A stretch of DNA of 64,000 bases from Bacteroidales bacterium UBA7258 (GTDB taxonomy: Bacteria; Bacteroidota; Bacteroidia; Bacteroidales; UBA932). The notes below the pieces were generated by a model. It saw only the letters and a list, made by a program, of their open reading frames with translations, was not told the DNA's origin and did not search any database. Below, piece by piece: positions 33,470-42,902 of the stretch; positions within the stretch are counted from its first letter, which is position 1, and each line of letters opens with the position of its first letter. The position numbers and the translations under genes are program-made. Location: positions 1 through 64,000 of the forward strand of contig DKSK01000007.1 in assembly GCA_002472565.1 (NCBI GenBank), read 5' to 3'.

Positions 33470-35063
33470 TTTTGAAGGGGCTCCCCAGAGCCGTCTTGAC
33501 GTCATTGTCTACCGGAAGATATAGGCGGTAGTAGGCGTTGTCTCCGAGCTTGCTGTACCTGCCGATAAGAGCGCGAAGATAAGGAAGCATGTAAGGCTCG
33601 CTTTCCTTCCACTCAGCCTCTCCGCAGGTGATTCCGTCTTTGGCGGCGGCATAAGAACGGAACTGTCTTTCTATCGAAATTCCATCGAGGAAGGTGTCAA
33701 GGTCTTTGAAATTGTCTATGAGCACCAGCTTCGAGCGATATTTGTCAAACATGGTGGAAGCGAAGCGCATCGGAGTGGCCTTGCGGTTGCATTTGATGAA
33801 ATAAGATGTAGCTCTTGTAGTGTCTACCGGAACAAAGACATCCGGGACGATTCCGCCTCCCCCGTAGACAGTCCTGCCTCCGAGCGTTTTGTAGGCCTTT
33901 GTGCTGTCGACCTTGATGCTGTCGCGCGAGAACATCTCTCCATCGGTGTAGCGGTTGTAGACCTCGTAATCATAGCCCGCATAAGGCTTCTGGATGCAGC
34001 GCCCGGAAGGAGTATAGTAACGGGCTACGGTAATTCTGATTCCGGATCCGTCTGTAAAGAAATACGGCTCCTGCACAAGGCCCTTTCCGAAGGATCTGCG
34101 CCCTATGATCACTCCCCTGTCGTTGTCTTGGATGGCTCCTGCGAAAATCTCGGAAGAAGAGGCAGTGCTCTCATCGATGAGAACCTGAAGAGGCATGTCC
34201 ACGAGCTGACCGCGTCCATCCGCCTTGAAATCCTCGCGTTTACGATGGAGACCTTCCAGATAGACTATCTCGCGCTGAGGTCCGAGAAACATGTTCGAGA
34301 GGGAGAGCGCCTGATCGAAATATCCGCCGGTGTTGCCTCTGAGGTCGAGGATGAGACGGCGCATGCCTTCGCCCTTGAGTTTCTTAGCCGCCTCGTTCAT
34401 TTCCGCTTGGAGATTGCGCGAAAATTTGGAGAGGCGGATGTAGCCGGTCATCCCGTCCTGAAGGATGAAGGCGGCATCAACGCAGTGTACAGGGACTTTT
34501 CCACGGGTGATCTCGAAAGGAATTTCGGATGAACCGCGCTGCACGGTGACGGTGACCTTGGTTCCGGACGGCCCGCGCATCTTGCTTACCATGGAATCCT
34601 GGGAGAATTTTACTCCGGCGATGTTTGTAGTGTCAACCCTCAGCAGCCTGTCACCAGGCTGCAGGCCGACTTTTTCGGAGGGACCCCCCGGGATGACCTC
34701 AAGCACTACGGCCGTGTCATTAGGTACATTGAACTGGATTCCGATGCCGTCGAAATTGCCGGCGAGACTGGTCTCGCTCTCTTCGAGGTCGGTAGGCGGG
34801 AGATAAATGGAATGTGGGTCGAGCGTAGCGAGGCCTGCTGAAACCGCCGCCGCCGTAATCTTCTCCATATCTACGGAATCGACATAGTTCTCTCTGACCT
34901 GCTGCATGATGAGGTCGTATTTGTTCCAGTTCTTATAGCGCGAATTGAGAAGATGCTTTTGATCCTTGAAACTGTTAAATGTTATAACGGCCAAGGCACC
35001 GATGAGCGCGCCCATGAAGGCAATCAGCAGGACCTCTCCCAGTCCTTTTCTTTCATTCTCCAT
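33453..35063 (-). CDS. S41-family (C-terminal processing) peptidase
   Basis: Periplasmic serine protease anchored by an N-terminal helix (~10-30). PDZ domain ~residues 100-180 (IPGGPSEKVGLQPGDRLLRVD), then the protease core with YIRLSKFS, RRLILDLRGNTGGYFDQA, Ser in STASSSEIFAGA (probably S302) and K327 in SFGKGLVQ; the 25-residue Ser-Lys spacing matches the CtpA/Prc dyad. C-terminal ~150 residues beyond the core are family specific. 536 aa. The start overlaps the dCMP deaminase gene by 11 bp. Confidence 0.92.
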   Translation of the reverse strand: MENERKGLGEVLLIAFMGALIGALAVITFNSFKDQKHLLNSRYKNWNKYDLIMQQVRENYVDSVDMEKITAAAVSAGLATLDPHSIYLPPTDLEESETSLAGNFDGIGIQFNVPNDTAVVLEVIPGGPSEKVGLQPGDRLLRVDTTNIAGVKFSQDSMVSKMRGPSGTKVTVTVQRGSSEIPFEITRGKVPVHCVDAAFILQDGMTGYIRLSKFSRNLQAEMNEAAKKLKGEGMRRLILDLRGNTGGYFDQALSLSNMFLGPQREIVYLEGLHRKREDFKADGRGQLVDMPLQVLIDESTASSSEIFAGAIQDNDRGVIIGRRSFGKGLVQEPYFFTDGSGIRITVARYYTPSGRCIQKPYAGYDYEVYNRYTDGEMFSRDSIKVDSTKAYKTLGGRTVYGGGGIVPDVFVPVDTTRATSYFIKCNRKATPMRFASTMFDKYRSKLVLIDNFKDLDTFLDGISIERQFRSYAAAKDGITCGEAEWKESEPYMLPYLRALIGRYSKLGDNAYYRLYLPVDNDVKTALGSPFKINSGK

Positions 35064-35475
35064 TGTCGAGATTATCTATGTGTACGACCTCTATGCCAGC
35101 CCTTTTGAGAAGGTCTATCCCATCCGAAAGACGGTATTCATCATGATAGACCACTCTCTTGATCCCTGCCTGGATTATCAGTTTCGAGCACTCTATGCAA
35201 GGAGAAGCGGTAACGTAGAGCGTGGAGCCCTCGCTGTTGTTGCCTGATTTGGCGACCTTGGTGATGGCGTTGGCCTCGGCGTGGAGGACATAGGGCTTGG
35301 TGACGCCATTCTCGTCTTCACAGACGTTTTCGAAGCCGGCCGGCGTTCCATTGTAGCCGTCAGAAATGATCATGTTGCCATTCACAAGGAGGGCGCCGAC
35401 CTGGCGCCTCTTGCAGTAGGAATTTTTCGCCCAGATCGCAGCCATCTGGAGGTATCGCTTGTCGAATTTGGACAT
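35053..35475 (-). CDS. Deoxycytidylate deaminase (ComEB-like)
   Basis: Zinc deaminase converting dCMP to dUMP, feeding dTMP synthesis. Zinc/catalytic motif H65-A-E67 and PCIEC (C93, C96); the N-terminal region with VGALLVNGNMIISDGYNGTPAGFENVC is typical of dCMP deaminase rather than of tRNA or free-base deaminases. 140 aa. One nt from the AMP-ligase gene upstream and overlapping the protease gene downstream, hence a tight operon. Confidence 0.9.
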   Translation of the reverse strand: MSKFDKRYLQMAAIWAKNSYCKRRQVGALLVNGNMIISDGYNGTPAGFENVCEDENGVTKPYVLHAEANAITKVAKSGNNSEGSTLYVTASPCIECSKLIIQAGIKRVVYHDEYRLSDGIDLLKRAGIEVVHIDNLDNGE

Positions 35476-35476
35476 C

Positions 35477-37135
35477 TTATTTTCTCTGGTAAAGATAACG
35501 CTTGATACTCTTCTTCGGGGTCCTCTCGAAATCTTCGCGCAGGTACTCCATCCTTCTTATAGAAGCGTAGTTAGGAATCTGTCTGTTGATCTCTGGAAGG
35601 GCGGCCGTAAGCCTTTCCTGAAGCTGCTGCGGACTCATGCCGTCCATAGAGGCCTGATTATAGTCCGGGTAGACAAGGCAGGTCAGACTCCCGTCCTTTT
35701 CCTCTACGACGAGCGAATCTACCACATAAGTGACATTGTCTACGACGGCCTCAATCTCTTCCGGATAGATGTTCTGACCCGAAGGACCGAGAATCATGCA
35801 CTTGCAGCGGCCGCGGAGGTAAAGATAGCCTTCGGAATCGAGGACTCCCATGTCTCCGGTACGGAACCAGCCGTCGGAGGTGAAGGCATCCCGGGTGGCC
35901 TCAGAATTCTTGAAATAGCCGAGAAAGACATTGGCTCCCTTGACGAGCACCTCGCCCGGAATCTTCTCTGGATTCTCGGAATCAATCTTGATTTCCATAT
36001 TGTCAACCGCCTTACCGCAGGAACCCAGAGGATTCTTGTTCCAATGCTCATAGGCGATGATCGGGGCGCACTCGGTCATGCCATAGCCGACAGTGTACTG
36101 GAAGCCGATACGGTGGAAGAAGGCCTCGACTTCAGGGTTGAAGGCCGCTCCACCGAGGATTATCTCCTCGAAGTTACCGCCGAAGGCCGCCCTCAGTTGG
36201 CCGCATATCTTCTTGTCTATGGCCTTGTTCAGGATAGGGACTTTGAAGAAAATCTTATTCCTGTCGAGAACAGGCTTCAGAATGTTCCTGTAGACCTTTT
36301 CAATGACCAGAGGTACTGAAATCATGATGCACGGCTTGATGTCCTTGAAGGCCTCGAGGATGATCTTAGGGCTCGGCAGCCTGGTAAGGAAATGGACATG
36401 GCAGCCCATGGTCATCTCGAAGAAGAATTCGAACATCATACCGTACATATGGGCGGTTGGCAGGATAGACACCACATCGTCTCCGGTCTTGATCTGCGGC
36501 TCGGCTGTATGGTGCGCGAAATAGACGTTGGACCAGAGGGCCCTGTACGGAATCATGACTCCTTTCGAGAAGCCAGAAGTGCCGGAGGTGTAATTGATCA
36601 TTGCGAGTTCGTCCGGCTTGTCCTCGTAATAATCGAGGTCTTTCTGTTCGAAGTTGTTAGGATATTTCTTGCCGAAACTCTCGTTAAGATGCTCCCTTAT
36701 CTGCTGGAGCTCCTCGGTCCTGGCGTAATAGAACTTGAAGTTGTTGATTTGGACGACAACTTCCAGACCTGGCATCTCCTCGATGCTCAGGTTCTCCCAG
36801 ATGGTCTCGTCGGCGAAAAGGACCTTCGCTTCAGAATGGTTCACGAGGAAATGGATATTGCCTGGTTTGAATTCATGGAGAAGGGGCACCGGTACGGCTC
36901 CGTAGGTCAAAGCGGCCAGGAAGGCCACTCCCCAGTTCGCCTGGTTCTTGCCGCAGATGGCGACTTTATCTCCCCTCTTAAGACCACACTGCTCGAAAGC
37001 GATGTGAAGCTTTGCGATTCTTCTTGCCACATCCCTGTAGAAGAGAGTGACGCCCTTGTAATTCGACAATGCCGGAAGGTCCCAATTGGTCTTGAAACTA
37101 TTCTCCAGCATCTTATTTACAGATTGGAAATCCAT
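35477..37135 (-). CDS. AMP-dependent acyl-CoA synthetase / ligase
   Basis: Adenylate-forming enzyme, most like long-chain fatty acyl-CoA ligases. P-loop-like motif YTSGTSGFSKGV, adenine-binding GYGMTECAPI, hinge region GWFRTGDMG...GYLYLRGRCKCMI. 552 aa, cytoplasmic or membrane-peripheral. It activates a carboxylate with ATP before thioester formation; fatty acid is the likely substrate but chain length cannot be read. Between an anchored protein of unknown function (5 nt away) and the dCMP deaminase gene. Confidence 0.87.
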   Translation of the reverse strand: MDFQSVNKMLENSFKTNWDLPALSNYKGVTLFYRDVARRIAKLHIAFEQCGLKRGDKVAICGKNQANWGVAFLAALTYGAVPVPLLHEFKPGNIHFLVNHSEAKVLFADETIWENLSIEEMPGLEVVVQINNFKFYYARTEELQQIREHLNESFGKKYPNNFEQKDLDYYEDKPDELAMINYTSGTSGFSKGVMIPYRALWSNVYFAHHTAEPQIKTGDDVVSILPTAHMYGMMFEFFFEMTMGCHVHFLTRLPSPKIILEAFKDIKPCIMISVPLVIEKVYRNILKPVLDRNKIFFKVPILNKAIDKKICGQLRAAFGGNFEEIILGGAAFNPEVEAFFHRIGFQYTVGYGMTECAPIIAYEHWNKNPLGSCGKAVDNMEIKIDSENPEKIPGEVLVKGANVFLGYFKNSEATRDAFTSDGWFRTGDMGVLDSEGYLYLRGRCKCMILGPSGQNIYPEEIEAVVDNVTYVVDSLVVEEKDGSLTCLVYPDYNQASMDGMSPQQLQERLTAALPEINRQIPNYASIRRMEYLREDFERTPKKSIKRYLYQRK

Positions 37136-37140
37136 TTTAC

Positions 37141-39432
37141 CTACTTTTCAAGTTTGATGTTTCGAACCTTGCCGTCGAACGAAGTCGCAGACACGGTTCC
37201 TTTTTCATTGATTTCGATCTTGCTGTCCGGCCTTATGGCCTTCGAGCCCGATAATTTAGTACGAGCCTCTCCGCCCCAGAACCCGTAGATGTTCGCATCC
37301 ATGGACGTGCGGACTAGCCAATATTTCTTTCCCTTCACATCCAGAAGCTCAGGGAGGGCCTTTACGACCCCGTCAGCCTTGATGTCTTTCCACTCCTTGG
37401 GTCTCTGGCCATGAAGATTATACATGGCGATGGTATTGTCTTTATGGACGACAAGAGCCCTGTAGCCATTCTCTCCCGTGATGTCCACAACTTTCGGTCC
37501 GAGCAGGACCTCCTTTCCAAGTCCGATAGGAGAAGGCTTGACAAAGCGTCCGAGCCTGTCGAGGATATAGAGACTTGAGCCTGAACAGAAGAGAAATTGC
37601 AATCTACCGTTGGCGTAGAAGTCTATGGTTTCCACATTGCCACAGAGCCTCCCGTCAAAAGGAATACCCCAGACGTTTTTGTGGTTTTCATCGGATAGGA
37701 TGATGTAGCCGTTGGTTTTCTGTTGGCTGAGATAGTTCGTCTTCCCCGTCGAGCTATTCTTCACAGGGAAGGGGCCTTCAGGAATCACCACCGAAGTATC
37801 TCTCTCAACCACAGTGGCTCCAGTCTTCGGCACGGCGATCCTGTCCACCTTCAGGCTGGAGCTCATGAGCTCGTCCTTCTTTGTTATGGAGAAGGTGAGA
37901 GGCTCGAAGGAAACGCCGTTGAGGGTCTTTTTGAAAGACTTGGCGAGGGCCGGTCTGAAAATCCGGTCGAGTAGCGGAGGAAATTCCGAAACGGAGAAAT
38001 AAGTGAAGAACTGGGTATCTCCGCCGGGGATTCTGGACTGAAGTCCGTTGTCAGCGAGGAAAGCCGCCAGGTTCTTTCCATCAGCCATGCCGGCGATATA
38101 GTCTTCAAGTGCCTTCTCGCTTCCGACAGCTATCCAGCCTTCATTGAAGGCCGATGAGCTTTCTTCAGGAATGCCGAAGAGCTTGCCGAAGATGAGGTCG
38201 GTAAAGCCGGCATAAGGATAAGGGCTTATTTTCTGCTTATACTGGCGGAGGGCGTCCGCGCCGGTCCCTTTCAGTATTAGTTCCGCATCTTCCTTGCCGA
38301 TGCGGATCAGGAGAATCGACTCCAGGCCGTCTTCGGCACGGAATGAAGCCTTGACAAGCTCCTTGATATCAAGTCTCTGAGCCCACTGCTCGGCGCTGAC
38401 TCCGACAGAATCCCTGAATTGTTTGTTCGCGGCCTCATATTTGTCCAGGTGGCTCGCGGCGTCTCTGTATTTCTTGTAATCGTCTATGTAAGTCTTAATA
38501 TTGCCTATAGGAAGAGATACGGCGAAGACTGTGTAAGGCGGAAGCTTTTCAGCCGCCTTTACTTCTCCCGGCTGGGAGGCAGAGAAGACGTTGAGAAAAT
38601 AGGACGGGTCGGTTCCGAAGGAGGCATATCCTGAACCCTCGAAACGTTCCGCTCCACTCTCGCGGATGGCTATGGCAATCCAGTCCGAAATTTCAGCGAA
38701 AAATGAAGATGTACTGGCGTAGCCCGGCATCAGGAATGACTGGAATTGCTTTGAAAGATATGAGTTTGCGATAAATATCGCATCTTCTCCTCCGGCCATG
38801 GAAGCAGCCTTGTTGAAGCCCGGTTTGTCCATTACGGAAGTCCTGCCTTCTACATGGCGGAGGACAGAGGTCAGCAGATTGTCTGACGGGGAGATAAGCA
38901 GAAGGTTCTTGCCCTTGAGCGGTGATGAATCCCCTGCTTTTTCCGTGCAATTGAGGACTTCGGTGTATAGACCCTCCGATTCGGCGGCGGCCTTGAGAGA
39001 GAGAGCCTGTGGTGAAAGTCCGTTATCAGAGAGATTTCCGGCTTCTACAATCAGCAGAGGCATGAGATCTCCCCTGTTATGGAGGGAGAGCACGGCCTCT
39101 GTCCTGCCGAGCGGCATGGCACCGCCCATTGCCGCCAGACTGTCGGTGAATCTTCCGAAGGAGGCATTATTTCCGGTGCCGCGGAACAAGGCTCCCAAGA
39201 CTTTCGTACTGTCCGACAAGGTCTCCACGGCCTTGTAGAGTCTGTCGGTGCAGAGCAGGGACACAGCGTCCGCCGGCACAGCCGGAAGAAGAGGATAAGC
39301 CCTCACTACGGCCTCCTCTGCAAGTTCTCCCTCCGCTTTAGGTTCGGAAAAGAGCTTCGCGACAGCGATGCCGATTCCCACGGCCAGCACGGCCAGAACA
39401 ACTATAAGAAATATCAGTGTCTTCTTATTCAC
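37141..39432 (-). CDS. Large signal-anchored protein of unknown function
   Basis: 763 aa with an N-terminal membrane helix (residues 4-27) and the rest presumably periplasmic. I do not recognise the family with certainty. The first ~480 residues alternate helices and strands around motifs like PAVPADAVSLLCTD and look like DUF3352-type proteins. The last ~220 residues (from NGYIILSDENHKNVWGIPFDG) contain repeated beta segments (LQFLFCSGSSLYILDRLGR, YRALVVHKDNTIAMYNLHGQ) suggesting a beta-propeller or PQQ-like fold. No catalytic motif. Upstream of and nearly touching the AMP ligase gene. Confidence 0.7.
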   Translation of the reverse strand: MNKKTLIFLIVVLAVLAVGIGIAVAKLFSEPKAEGELAEEAVVRAYPLLPAVPADAVSLLCTDRLYKAVETLSDSTKVLGALFRGTGNNASFGRFTDSLAAMGGAMPLGRTEAVLSLHNRGDLMPLLIVEAGNLSDNGLSPQALSLKAAAESEGLYTEVLNCTEKAGDSSPLKGKNLLLISPSDNLLTSVLRHVEGRTSVMDKPGFNKAASMAGGEDAIFIANSYLSKQFQSFLMPGYASTSSFFAEISDWIAIAIRESGAERFEGSGYASFGTDPSYFLNVFSASQPGEVKAAEKLPPYTVFAVSLPIGNIKTYIDDYKKYRDAASHLDKYEAANKQFRDSVGVSAEQWAQRLDIKELVKASFRAEDGLESILLIRIGKEDAELILKGTGADALRQYKQKISPYPYAGFTDLIFGKLFGIPEESSSAFNEGWIAVGSEKALEDYIAGMADGKNLAAFLADNGLQSRIPGGDTQFFTYFSVSEFPPLLDRIFRPALAKSFKKTLNGVSFEPLTFSITKKDELMSSSLKVDRIAVPKTGATVVERDTSVVIPEGPFPVKNSSTGKTNYLSQQKTNGYIILSDENHKNVWGIPFDGRLCGNVETIDFYANGRLQFLFCSGSSLYILDRLGRFVKPSPIGLGKEVLLGPKVVDITGENGYRALVVHKDNTIAMYNLHGQRPKEWKDIKADGVVKALPELLDVKGKKYWLVRTSMDANIYGFWGGEARTKLSGSKAIRPDSKIEINEKGTVSATSFDGKVRNIKLEK

Positions 39433-39742
39433 GAGTATCTCCTTTCAATCTATTCACGAGCGGCTCGACACAATCTACACTCACTCTGTGGCGAAATACG
39501 CTTATTAGCGGTAAATTCACTGATACAAAGATAGAGAAATATTCGCAATATCAGCAAAAAGGGGAGGTCTTAAAGGACTCATGGCCCGGCCATAAGCGAC
39601 CTTATGATAACGAAATGGATGAAAATGATAAAATCAAGACGGTTTTCGTTGTATCGGAGGTATCCACGAAACTTCTCTCCGGGCAGTTTTTTAGATAGAT
39701 AACGTTAAAAATAAAGAATTCGTCTGTTGAAGAAGAAAAAGA
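39433..39742. other. 310-bp gap between argH and the unknown anchored protein
   Basis: It carries the candidate reverse-strand promoter at 39526-39533 and a small palindrome ATGGCCCGGCCAT near 39580. A 27-codon forward frame at 39615-39698 has no support. No convincing terminator for argH is seen; the reverse strand after the argH stop is only pyrimidine-rich. Nothing else identifiable. Confidence 0.5.
39526..39533 (-). promoter_or_regulatory. Candidate -7 element for the 37141-39432 operon
   Basis: The reverse strand reads TATCTTTG, an exact TAnnTTTG match, 93 nt upstream of the ATG at 39432, implying a leader of ~85 nt. Confidence 0.45.
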
Positions 39743-41077
39743 TCAGCCCAGGAGCCTGGAGATGGCTGCGGAGACACGTCCGAAAGAGAAACCGGAGAGG
39801 ACACGGTCCATCTTGGCGGCGATTCGGTCGTTGCAAAGATTGCCGATGGAACCTTCGTGGGTGTGGTGAAGACTGCCGTGATATTCGAAGCTCCCGTCGA
39901 GTATTTCTTGGCCGACCTTCCGGTAGGCGTCACGGAAAGGCAGGCCGGAGCGGACGAGGTCATTGACCTCCTCGACGGAGTAAGCGGCCTTATACTTCGC
40001 ATCCTCCATGACGTCGCGCTTGACTTTCATATTGGAGACGGCATAGACGACAATGTCGAGCACATCATCCATCTCCCCGAAAATCGGATTGAAAATTTCC
40101 TTGATAAGCTGGAAATCACGAGAATAACCCGACGGCAGATTAGCGGTAATGAGACGGATCTGATTCTCGGTGCCGAGTATCTTGTTGCAATGGGCGCGGA
40201 CTAGCTCGAAGACATCAGGGTTCTTCTTGTGAGGCATGATGCTGGAGCCGGTTGTCATCGAGGCAGGAAGCTCTATGAAGCCGAAATTCTGGCTCGCGAA
40301 GAGACAGGTATCCATGGCGAGTTTGCCGATGGTCTCGGCCACGGAGGAATAGGCCATGGCCACGGCTCTTTCCATCTTGCCCCTGCCCATCTGGGCGTAG
40401 ACCACGTTATAGTCCAGATCATCGAAGCCTAAGAGTTTGGTGGTCAGAGTTCTGTCAAGAGGCGCAGAAGAACCGTAGCCGGCGGCGGAGCCGAGAGGAT
40501 TCTGGTTGACGATCTGCCAGGCGGCAAGCATCATGAGCATGTCGTCGGCGAGACTCTCGGCATAGGCCCCGAACCAGAGGCCGAAAGATGAAGGCATCGC
40601 CACCTGCATATGTGTGTAGCCGGGGATGATGACATCCTTGTATTCCTCACTGCTCTTCTGAAGCGTGTCGAAGAGGGTTTTCACCTTGCCGACCGTCTTC
40701 TCAATCTCCGCACGGGCGAACATCTTGATGTCGACGAGGACCTGGTCATTACGGGAGCGCCCGGTATGGACCTTCTTCCCGACTGGGCCGAGTTTTCGCG
40801 TCAGCATGAGTTCGACCTGAGAATGGACATCCTCGACATCTCCCTCGATCTCGAAATGACCGTCGGCAGCCTCCTTGTACAAAGCCTTGAGCTCGGGAAG
40901 CAAAACCTTCAGCTCGTCTTCTGAAAGCAGGCCCACGCTCTGTAGCATTGTCACATGGGCCAGGGTTCCGAGAATGTCATATGGGGCCAGGGGCAGATCC
41001 ATCTCCCTGTCCTTGCCTACCGTAAATCTGTCAATGCGGGCGTCTTCATCGTAGCCCTTGTCCCAAAGCTTGTTCAT
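39743..41077 (-). CDS. argH: Argininosuccinate lyase
   Basis: Last arginine step: argininosuccinate to arginine and fumarate. The superfamily signature reads GSSIMPHKKNPD, with VHTGRSRNDQ and the early KLWDKGYDED. 444 aa is slightly short of E. coli ArgH (457) but complete. It is the last gene of the arg operon; its ATG overlaps the stop of the M20 deacylase gene by 4 nt. Confidence 0.95.
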   Translation of the reverse strand: MNKLWDKGYDEDARIDRFTVGKDREMDLPLAPYDILGTLAHVTMLQSVGLLSEDELKVLLPELKALYKEAADGHFEIEGDVEDVHSQVELMLTRKLGPVGKKVHTGRSRNDQVLVDIKMFARAEIEKTVGKVKTLFDTLQKSSEEYKDVIIPGYTHMQVAMPSSFGLWFGAYAESLADDMLMMLAAWQIVNQNPLGSAAGYGSSAPLDRTLTTKLLGFDDLDYNVVYAQMGRGKMERAVAMAYSSVAETIGKLAMDTCLFASQNFGFIELPASMTTGSSIMPHKKNPDVFELVRAHCNKILGTENQIRLITANLPSGYSRDFQLIKEIFNPIFGEMDDVLDIVVYAVSNMKVKRDVMEDAKYKAAYSVEEVNDLVRSGLPFRDAYRKVGQEILDGSFEYHGSLHHTHEGSIGNLCNDRIAAKMDRVLSGFSFGRVSAAISRLLG

Positions 41078-42123
41078 ATAATCAAATCTTTCAAGAGTCT
41101 GTAATAAGTCCCCGCCCCATCCAATATTTCCTTGGTCATGATGAACTCATCCGCAGTGTGGGAACGGGCCGACTCCCCCGGACCAAGTTTCACCGTCTGG
41201 AAGGCACAGAGCGACTGATTGCTGCATGTCGGAGAGCCGAAGGCCTCAAGGCCCAGGCCGAGAGCCTCACGGACAAAAGGATGGTCCATGGGAATATGCG
41301 AACTGCCAAGTCTCGTGCTTCTCTCCTTGACCTCGCAAGAGAGGGAAGCCTTGATCAGAGAGAGAAGTTCCGGATTGGAGTAGAGACCGTTGGGCCTGAC
41401 ATCAACCACGAAGGTGCAGGTGTCCGGCACGACATTATGCTGTGTCCCGGCATTTATCATCGTCACCGTCGTCTTCACGGGACCGAGATAAGGGCTGACC
41501 TTTTCGAATTCATGGGTTCTGAACCACTCTATGTCGGGCAGGGCCTTGTAGATGGCATTTACGCCTTCTCTTCTCGCCGCATGGCCGCTCTTGCCGTGGG
41601 CCGTGCAGTCAAGCACCATGAGCCCCCTCTCGGCAACCGCCAGCCTCATCCCGGTAGGTTCTCCGATCAGTCCGAAGGCGACGTCCCCGAGCTCCGGAAA
41701 AAGAAGTTCTATTCCCTTCCTCCCGCTGACTTCCTCCTCAGCCGTGGCCGAAAAGGCGAAACGGCAAGGATGCGGCCCGGTCTGGGAAAGTCTCTCATAG
41801 GCCATCAGCAGAGCTATCAGGCTTCCACCGTCATCGTTACTGCCAAGGCCCCAGATCTTCTCTGGAGAATCCGAAGGGTCGAAAGGGTCGCGGGTCCAGC
41901 TTGCGGCAGGTTTCACGGTGTCGATGTGCGCATTGAGAAGAACCAACGGAGTCTCGCCCTCCGGGGGCCCGAGGAGGATGTTGTCCGAGATACGCTTCGG
42001 CTTGAAGCCGTGGCTCCAGAGCCAAGATTCGAGGAAGTCGGCGGCAGCGGTCTCTTCCCGGCTGAAGGAAGGGATGCGTATAAGACTCCTCAAAAGCCCC
42101 AGATATTCTTCCGTCTGAATCAT
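41074..42123 (-). CDS. M20-family deacylase, probable N-acylcitrulline deacylase (ArgE-type)
   Basis: Zinc amidohydrolase removing an acyl group. Metal motif LNAHIDTVKP, then GSNDDGGSL and SATAEEEVSGRKG with the catalytic Glu; 349 aa, the short ArgE/LysK type. In organisms with an acylornithine carbamoyltransferase, deacylation occurs at the citrulline stage, and this gene lies in that operon, so N-succinyl- (or N-acetyl-) citrulline is the expected substrate. That assignment rests on context. Overlaps both neighbours by 4 nt. Confidence 0.87.
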   Translation of the reverse strand: MIQTEEYLGLLRSLIRIPSFSREETAAADFLESWLWSHGFKPKRISDNILLGPPEGETPLVLLNAHIDTVKPAASWTRDPFDPSDSPEKIWGLGSNDDGGSLIALLMAYERLSQTGPHPCRFAFSATAEEEVSGRKGIELLFPELGDVAFGLIGEPTGMRLAVAERGLMVLDCTAHGKSGHAARREGVNAIYKALPDIEWFRTHEFEKVSPYLGPVKTTVTMINAGTQHNVVPDTCTFVVDVRPNGLYSNPELLSLIKASLSCEVKERSTRLGSSHIPMDHPFVREALGLGLEAFGSPTCSNQSLCAFQTVKLGPGESARSHTADEFIMTKEILDGAGTYYRLLKDLII

Positions 42124-42902
42124 CTTTCTATTATCGTCCCCTCGCCTAAAGAATCGAAGCGGCAGATTACCACGCGTGAGACCCCGGCCGAAACGGCCGA
42201 AACGGCATTAGAAATCTTCGGAAGCATCCCGCATCCGATTGTTCCCGAGGCTTTCAGGTCCTCGAAATCGGCGGCATGGATATGCGGAATAAGAGAAGCC
42301 TCGTCCGAAAGGTCGCGGAGCACGCCGCGATGCTCGAAGCAATAGATGAGGGTGACGTCGAAGTCAGAGGAAAGGGCCATGGCCGCACAGGAGGCTATGG
42401 TGTCGGCGTTGGTGTTCAGCAGACTCTTCCCGTCAAAAGACAAAGGGGCGAGCACCGGAACGACTCCCCGGCCGATAAGACAGGAAAGGACGGCGGAGTC
42501 CACCCTGTCCACATCCCCGACATAGCCATAATCCACCGTCCCCAAGCCATCGACCTCGACAGGAGGCCTACGGTGCGAGCGGACCATGGCGAGATCGGCT
42601 CCGCAGAGGCTCACGGCTGAGAGGCCGCGGGATTGAAGTCCGGCGGCTATCTGTTTTCCCACCCCTGAATAGACCATGACGGCTACGTCAAGCATCTGGG
42701 CCGAGGTCACGCGGCGGCCCGCTATCATTGAAGATGCCACGCCAAGGGCCCCGGCGACCTTGGTCGCCCTCCTCCCGCCTCCGTGGACCAGGATGGAAGC
42801 CCTTCCGAGGCCGGCGAAAGAATTAAGGAAAGCGGCGAGCGAAGCGGCGTCTTCTACGACAGCTCCGCCGACCTTCACGATGTTCAGACCCGGCTTCATC
42901 AC
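42120..42902 (-). CDS. argB: N-acylglutamate kinase (ArgB)
   Basis: Phosphorylates the gamma-carboxylate of N-acylglutamate. NIVKVGGAV with the catalytic Lys (K11), the Gly-rich LVHGGGRRATK, LNTNADTIA and the second Lys in GCGMLPK are all in place. 260 aa. Bacteroides relatives act on N-succinylglutamate, which would suit the neighbouring carbamoyltransferase; not readable here. Four-nt overlaps on both sides. Confidence 0.93.
   Translation of the reverse strand: MMKPGLNIVKVGGAVVEDAASLAAFLNSFAGLGRASILVHGGGRRATKVAGALGVASSMIAGRRVTSAQMLDVAVMVYSGVGKQIAAGLQSRGLSAVSLCGADLAMVRSHRRPPVEVDGLGTVDYGYVGDVDRVDSAVLSCLIGRGVVPVLAPLSFDGKSLLNTNADTIASCAAMALSSDFDVTLIYCFEHRGVLRDLSDEASLIPHIHAADFEDLKASGTIGCGMLPKISNAVSAVSAGVSRVVICRFDSLGEGTIIER

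Noticed and set aside
39615..39698. 27-codon open frame on the + strand in the argH gap
   Set aside because: No promoter or coding signal; too short to support without conservation.
41158..42345. 395-codon open frame on the + strand
   Set aside because: Antisense to the M20 deacylase gene and the end of argB; low-complexity residues only.
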